Below are positions 49,941-52,408 of a stretch of 52,408 nt of DNA, in pieces. Origin of the DNA: a virus; IMG/VR virus record IMGVR_UViG_3300024259_001058, positions 1-52,408 of that record; one strand, given 5' to 3'. How positions within the stretch are numbered: the first letter of the stretch is position 1; each line of letters opens with the position of its first letter. The notes under the pieces were generated by a model that had not been told where the DNA came from, ran no database searches, and worked only from the letters and a program-made list of their open reading frames with translations. The translations under genes and the position numbers were made by a program.

Positions 49941-50931
49941 GTGCCGTCTCCTGCTTCCGCAAGTAACTCTTCCGCGCCCGACCAATCTCGTAAGCCACGT
50001 CCGACATCTCCGGGGTCCTCGGCCAGCGTTTCACCAACGCGGCCTGCAACTCCCCCGCCCGCCCATCGTCGTACATCTCGACCTCATCACGCTGCTTGAT
50101 ATAGGCCCACACGTCCTTCATCGTCGGGGGGCCAGCTGTCCCGAGGGCGTCGATCACGGCGCGCATCCCGCCGCCATTCGCTCGCTCGGAAACCATTCGT
50201 GACAACACACGGGCCGCATGGCCCGGGGCGGACCCAATCTCAGCCCAACCCCCCTCCTTGGCCACCGCCTTCTCTTGCTCCACGCGAAAGTCGGAGAAGG
50301 TAACCCCGGCTTCGACACAAGCGCGAAGGGCATCCCCAAACTTCGGGTTGCGGTCAAAGCGGTGCAGCGGGGTCTTCGATTCGAGCGTGAGGTAGTTCAC
50401 GACACTTTCCGATAATCCACTCCGGCGCGCGCGTATGTGCTCGCGCGCGCGCGCGTCCGTGGGTGGGGAAGAACCGTTAGGTTCTATAGGGGCAACTGTA
50501 TCTGACTCATCTGCTGACACATCCGCCTTATGTGTCAGTTGTATCTGACTCATCCCTGTCGATGTGTCAGTTGTATCTGACCGATTGGGGGCATATGCGT
50601 CAGGTGTATCTGACACATCGGTGCAGAGTAGGACTTCCAGATTGACAAGATAGGTGGGCGCGATGGCCTTGGAGCCGGGCGTAATTGATACCAGTTTGGT
50701 TGCAGATAGCGCACGTTTTACGTTGTCAAGTCCCTGCCTTGACTGGAGCCTGAGCCAGCCCATGGCCTCCGTGTTAGGGATGCTCAGGGGTACTTCCCAG
50801 CCCAACTCGTCTGCCTTCCTGAGCAGCTTCACGAACAGGTACCTGGCGGCCACCGGAAGACCGTCTTCCCACCGCTTCTCAAACTCCCGTAACGCATCGA
50901 AAAACGTAGTGGCGGAGTGTGAGCGTGTCAC
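49930..50931 (-). CDS. Winged-helix replication initiator with internal origin
   Basis: 333 residues from a GTG start in a GTGA overlap with a zinc miniprotein. The N-terminal ~100 residues form a winged-helix pattern of phage replisome organisers (ARYLFVKLLRKADELGW, then LRLQSRQGLDNVKRALSAT). The middle (~100-165) is low complexity, with repeated SDTxD-like segments that come from the DNA iterons described separately. The C-terminal ~150 residues are helical and may contact DnaB. Gene order and internal iterons match the lambda O plan. Confidence 0.8.
   Translation of the reverse strand: MTRSHSATTFFDALREFEKRWEDGLPVAARYLFVKLLRKADELGWEVPLSIPNTEAMGWLRLQSRQGLDNVKRALSATKLVSITPGSKAIAPTYLVNLEVLLCTDVSDTPDAYAPNRSDTTDTSTGMSQIQLTHKADVSADESDTVAPIEPNGSSPPTDARAREHIRARRSGLSESVVNYLTLESKTPLHRFDRNPKFGDALRACVEAGVTFSDFRVEQEKAVAKEGGWAEIGSAPGHAARVLSRMVSERANGGGMRAVIDALGTAGPPTMKDVWAYIKQRDEVEMYDDGRAGELQAALVKRWPRTPEMSDVAYEIGRARKSYLRKQETAHAG
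50442..50455. repeat. (CG)7 alternating tract next to the iterons
   Basis: Fourteen bases of perfect CG alternation, with more CG-rich sequence at 50424-50433. Such tracts can adopt left-handed DNA under negative supercoiling. It lies ~40 bases from the first iteron. Confidence 0.5.
50491..50619. repeat. Iterons: putative replication origin inside the initiator gene
   Basis: The core GTATCTGAC occurs four times, at 50498, 50541, 50573 and 50606. Spacings are 43, 32 and 33 bases, close to whole helical turns. In the last three copies the core is part of an imperfect dyad GTCAG-N6-CTGAC. The first has only the right half, but GCTGACACATC follows. Lambda has four dyad iterons in gene O at its origin, so I infer an origin here. 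Confidence 0.75.
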
Positions 50932-51020
50932 CGGGCAAGCTCCCGCTGGCTATGGAAGGTCGAGTGGCAGGGCTTGCAGAGCGCAATTCGCCCAGCAGGG
51001 GTTAGTTCTTCGTCGCTCAT
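50928..51020 (-). CDS. Zinc-knuckle-like miniprotein, 30 aa
   Basis: ATG 51020 has TTGGAG eight bases before it. The sequence runs from MSDEELTPAGRIALC through KPCHSTFHSQRELAR, and its TGA overlaps the initiator GTG. CKPCH and the His four residues on form a CxxCH...H arrangement that could bind zinc, like a fragment of an HNH or zinc-knuckle protein. It is the first gene after a strong promoter. It may instead be a leader peptide that couples translation of the initiator. Confidence 0.65.
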   Translation of the reverse strand: MSDEELTPAGRIALCKPCHSTFHSQRELAR

Positions 51021-51062
51021 GGTAGGCTCCAAAGCGTCGGTTAGGGGTGTTGACTTGTGCCC

Positions 51063-51091
51063 AGTTTAGCCGTGCAGCGAACCCTTGTCAA
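51063..51091 (-). promoter_or_regulatory. Near-consensus sigma-70 promoter of the replication operon
   Basis: On the minus strand, TTGACA (51091-51086, perfect) and TAAACT (51068-51063) are exactly 17 bases apart. Transcription would start near 51056, with a ~36-base leader before the zinc miniprotein. This is the strongest promoter match in the window and suggests early expression by unmodified host polymerase. Confidence 0.8.
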
Positions 51092-51137
51092 GAGCCGCTT
51101 GGTAGTCTATACTCAGAGCACCAAAGCGACTTGTTGA

Positions 51138-51554
51138 CTACAGCGACACAGGCCCCCGGCTCCCACCGGGGGCCTCGCTGTGCTCACTTGTCTTCCTCGC
51201 CTCCGCAACTGCGAACTCTAGGTCTTCCAGAGCATGTCGGAGCTCGATGTTCGTCAGGTCGATCAGCGCCCCCTTGCCCTTCGCATCCAGGCTATCAAGC
51301 CCTTCCAGCGTTTGCAGGACCGCCGCCGAGGGAAGCCCGTTTGCCTCCAATTCGTAGTCCGTAATCAGAGCCACTGACAGCCACTCTTTGTCGCCAACGT
51401 GCGTCGACCACTCGCCCACGAGAATGTCGTATTCGTCCTTGACACCGACCACCTCGCCATCGTCGTCATGCTCGTAGATGACAACGTGATCGAGCTTCCA
51501 GCCGGAGAACTCCGGGTCACGCCGCTTCGTCTTGCCGGGCCATGCTACGCTCAC
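51138..51554 (-). CDS. Hypothetical protein, 138 aa
   Basis: GTG start in a GTGA overlap, with GAGGAG upstream. The N-terminal ~70 residues are a small alpha/beta domain (GWKLDHVVIYEHDDDGEVV) and the rest is helical and acidic (LDSLDAKGKGALIDLTNIE). Its last 14 codons lie in a strong hairpin. No family is recognised. Confidence 0.65.
   Translation of the reverse strand: MSVAWPGKTKRRDPEFSGWKLDHVVIYEHDDDGEVVGVKDEYDILVGEWSTHVGDKEWLSVALITDYELEANGLPSAAVLQTLEGLDSLDAKGKGALIDLTNIELRHALEDLEFAVAEARKTSEHSEAPGGSRGPVSL
51140..51182 (-). terminator. Long hairpin at the gene end, possible terminator
   Basis: GGCCCCCGG and CCGGGGGCC pair with a six-base loop. Outer arms ACAGCGA and TCGCTGT extend the stem past a four-base bulge. 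It overlaps the end of the upstream gene and precedes the replication promoter. No T-run follows, so termination may be partial. Confidence 0.45.
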
Positions 51555-51862
51555 GCGTTGATCTCCTCAGTCGCCATCGCTACAAAGCTCACGGTGCGCT
51601 TCCCCGTCGACGGCGATACGTACTCTCCCAGGACACACGTATCCGTCGCCATCGCGTTCGCCCGGAATCGTGTACTCCCCAGCGGGTTTACGTGCCCTTT
51701 GAGCATTTCCGTGGCTGCGAAGGCCAGCAGGGCTTCATAGGCCCTCGGGCTAATCAGATACCCTTCGAGAACCCAGTCTGACGGGTCCCTGGGCAGAAGT
51801 ATTGGCACGGGCTCCCCATGTTGCACGCCAAGCACCGCTTTGGCCGCTTGTGCGAGAGTCAT
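51551..51862 (-). CDS. Hypothetical protein, 103 aa
   Basis: ATG 51862 lies in an ATGA overlap with the sulfotransferase stop and has GAGGAG at good spacing; the open frame begins at a GTG further up. The protein looks alpha/beta (PILLPRDPSDWVLEGYLISP) and ends TEEINA, the same ending as the sulfotransferase, because the gene junction sequence is duplicated. Function unknown. Confidence 0.65.
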   Translation of the reverse strand: MTLAQAAKAVLGVQHGEPVPILLPRDPSDWVLEGYLISPRAYEALLAFAATEMLKGHVNPLGSTRFRANAMATDTCVLGEYVSPSTGKRTVSFVAMATEEINA

Positions 51863-52408
51863 GCGTTGATCTCCTCCCACGCCCAGTCGATTATGACCCT
51901 CGCCATCGTGCCTTCCTTAACTCGTTTGTAGCGCCCGATTTCGCCTTCGAGGCGGCTGATGTGGTGGCCTGTCACCTTGGTCACGGGGTCGGCGCTTTGG
52001 GCGAAGAAATCGCGCCTGTTAGGTTCCACGAGCCCTAACACCTCGTTGGGGTGTGCACCTCTCTCGGCCATCCGTTTCTGTACCTCGGGGATTGACCACC
52101 GATCTGCAATTTGTGGAAGGTGCGGGAGCACTTCTAGGAAGAGGCCGCTGGTGGTGTCAGGATAAGGTACACACAAGAACTCGGCGGTGGCTTCTACCCA
52201 GAATAGCGGAGATTCCACCATCTCGGTGTACTCCATGTAGAACAGGCGTTCCGCGTCAGTCTCAGTAAGTCTCATCACCTCCCGATGGTGGACTATCGCC
52301 AGTGAGGCCCTGTGTTTCAGCGACTGTTCGTCGCCGGTCCCGTAGTGTTCCCAGTAGCTGGCCAGCGCGTCCCTTATGTCTCGGTGGATGTACATTATTA
52401 GGTTCTCG
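51859..52408 (-). CDS. Second sulfotransferase, cut by the window edge
   Basis: The frame is open through the right end (ENLIMYIHRDIRD), so the N-terminus with the 5'-phosphosulfate loop is missing. The 3'-phosphate motif MYIHRDIRDALASYW and the late GHHISRLEGEIGRYKRV segment align with the complete copy at 7486-8226 (LYIHRDIRDVAASW and GNHISEWKGRVGIW). The two are paralogues, though diverged. It starts a small operon of three genes read toward the replication operon. Confidence 0.8.
   Translation of the reverse strand, partial: ENLIMYIHRDIRDALASYWEHYGTGDEQSLKHRASLAIVHHREVMRLTETDAERLFYMEYTEMVESPLFWVEATAEFLCVPYPDTTSGLFLEVLPHLPQIADRWSIPEVQKRMAERGAHPNEVLGLVEPNRRDFFAQSADPVTKVTGHHISRLEGEIGRYKRVKEGTMARVIIDWAWEEINA

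Overview
The window is almost all of a tailed double-stranded DNA bacteriophage genome. It is GC-rich and has about 60 tightly packed genes, most with TAATG, ATGA or GTGA start-stop overlaps. The set of large terminase, portal, scaffold, capsid, head-tail adaptor and tail-nozzle-like proteins, with no tape measure, tube or sheath but three giant proteins closing the structural operon, points to a short-tailed (podovirus-like) virion that ejects internal proteins. The host is not named by the sequence. A Tat signal peptide, an SSB-like C-terminal tip and beta-clamp motifs suggest a Gram-negative bacterium. I see no integrase, repressor, RNA polymerase, DNA polymerase or primase, so the phage looks lytic and leans on the host replisome and transcription machinery.

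Layout. (1) Positions 1-458: a G/C homopolymer end that looks like an assembly artefact, then a non-coding leader with tandem TGACGG repeats and a perfect palindrome. (2) 459-3939, plus strand: nine small unrecognised genes, ended by a bidirectional terminator at 3983-4015. (3) 12791 down to 4073, minus strand: an operon read from a promoter near 12930. It holds a RyR-like small protein, a GH108 endolysin, many small proteins, a small-terminase-like HTH protein, a sulfotransferase, an ECF sigma factor, a Rad52-like annealase with an SSB-like tip, RuvC, and a Tat-exported small protein. (4) 12792-13260: an intergenic regulatory region with paired 14-bp repeats and G-runs. (5) 47759 down to 13261, minus strand: the packaging and structural operon, led by a TTGACA/TAGACT promoter. 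(6) 51020 down to 48058, minus strand: the replication operon (zinc miniprotein, winged-helix initiator containing iterons, DnaB helicase, two small proteins). It has a near-consensus sigma-70 promoter and ends at a hairpin terminator. (7) 52408-51138: the tail of another minus-strand operon that begins with a second sulfotransferase cut by the window edge.

How it works together (inference). The initiator probably binds four dyad iterons inside its own gene, as lambda O does, and loads the phage DnaB helicase. Host polymerase is then needed. Proteins carrying QLSLF and QLALF (clamp-binding-like) and EDIPF (SSB-tip-like) motifs could dock phage functions onto the host replisome. The ECF sigma factor, together with a TGACGG-N16-TGACGG arrangement next to AT-rich -10-like sequences in front of two operons, suggests a phage-specific transcription programme. 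The most unusual structural feature is a 1915-residue glutamine-rich protein with five exact-length 40-residue repeats.
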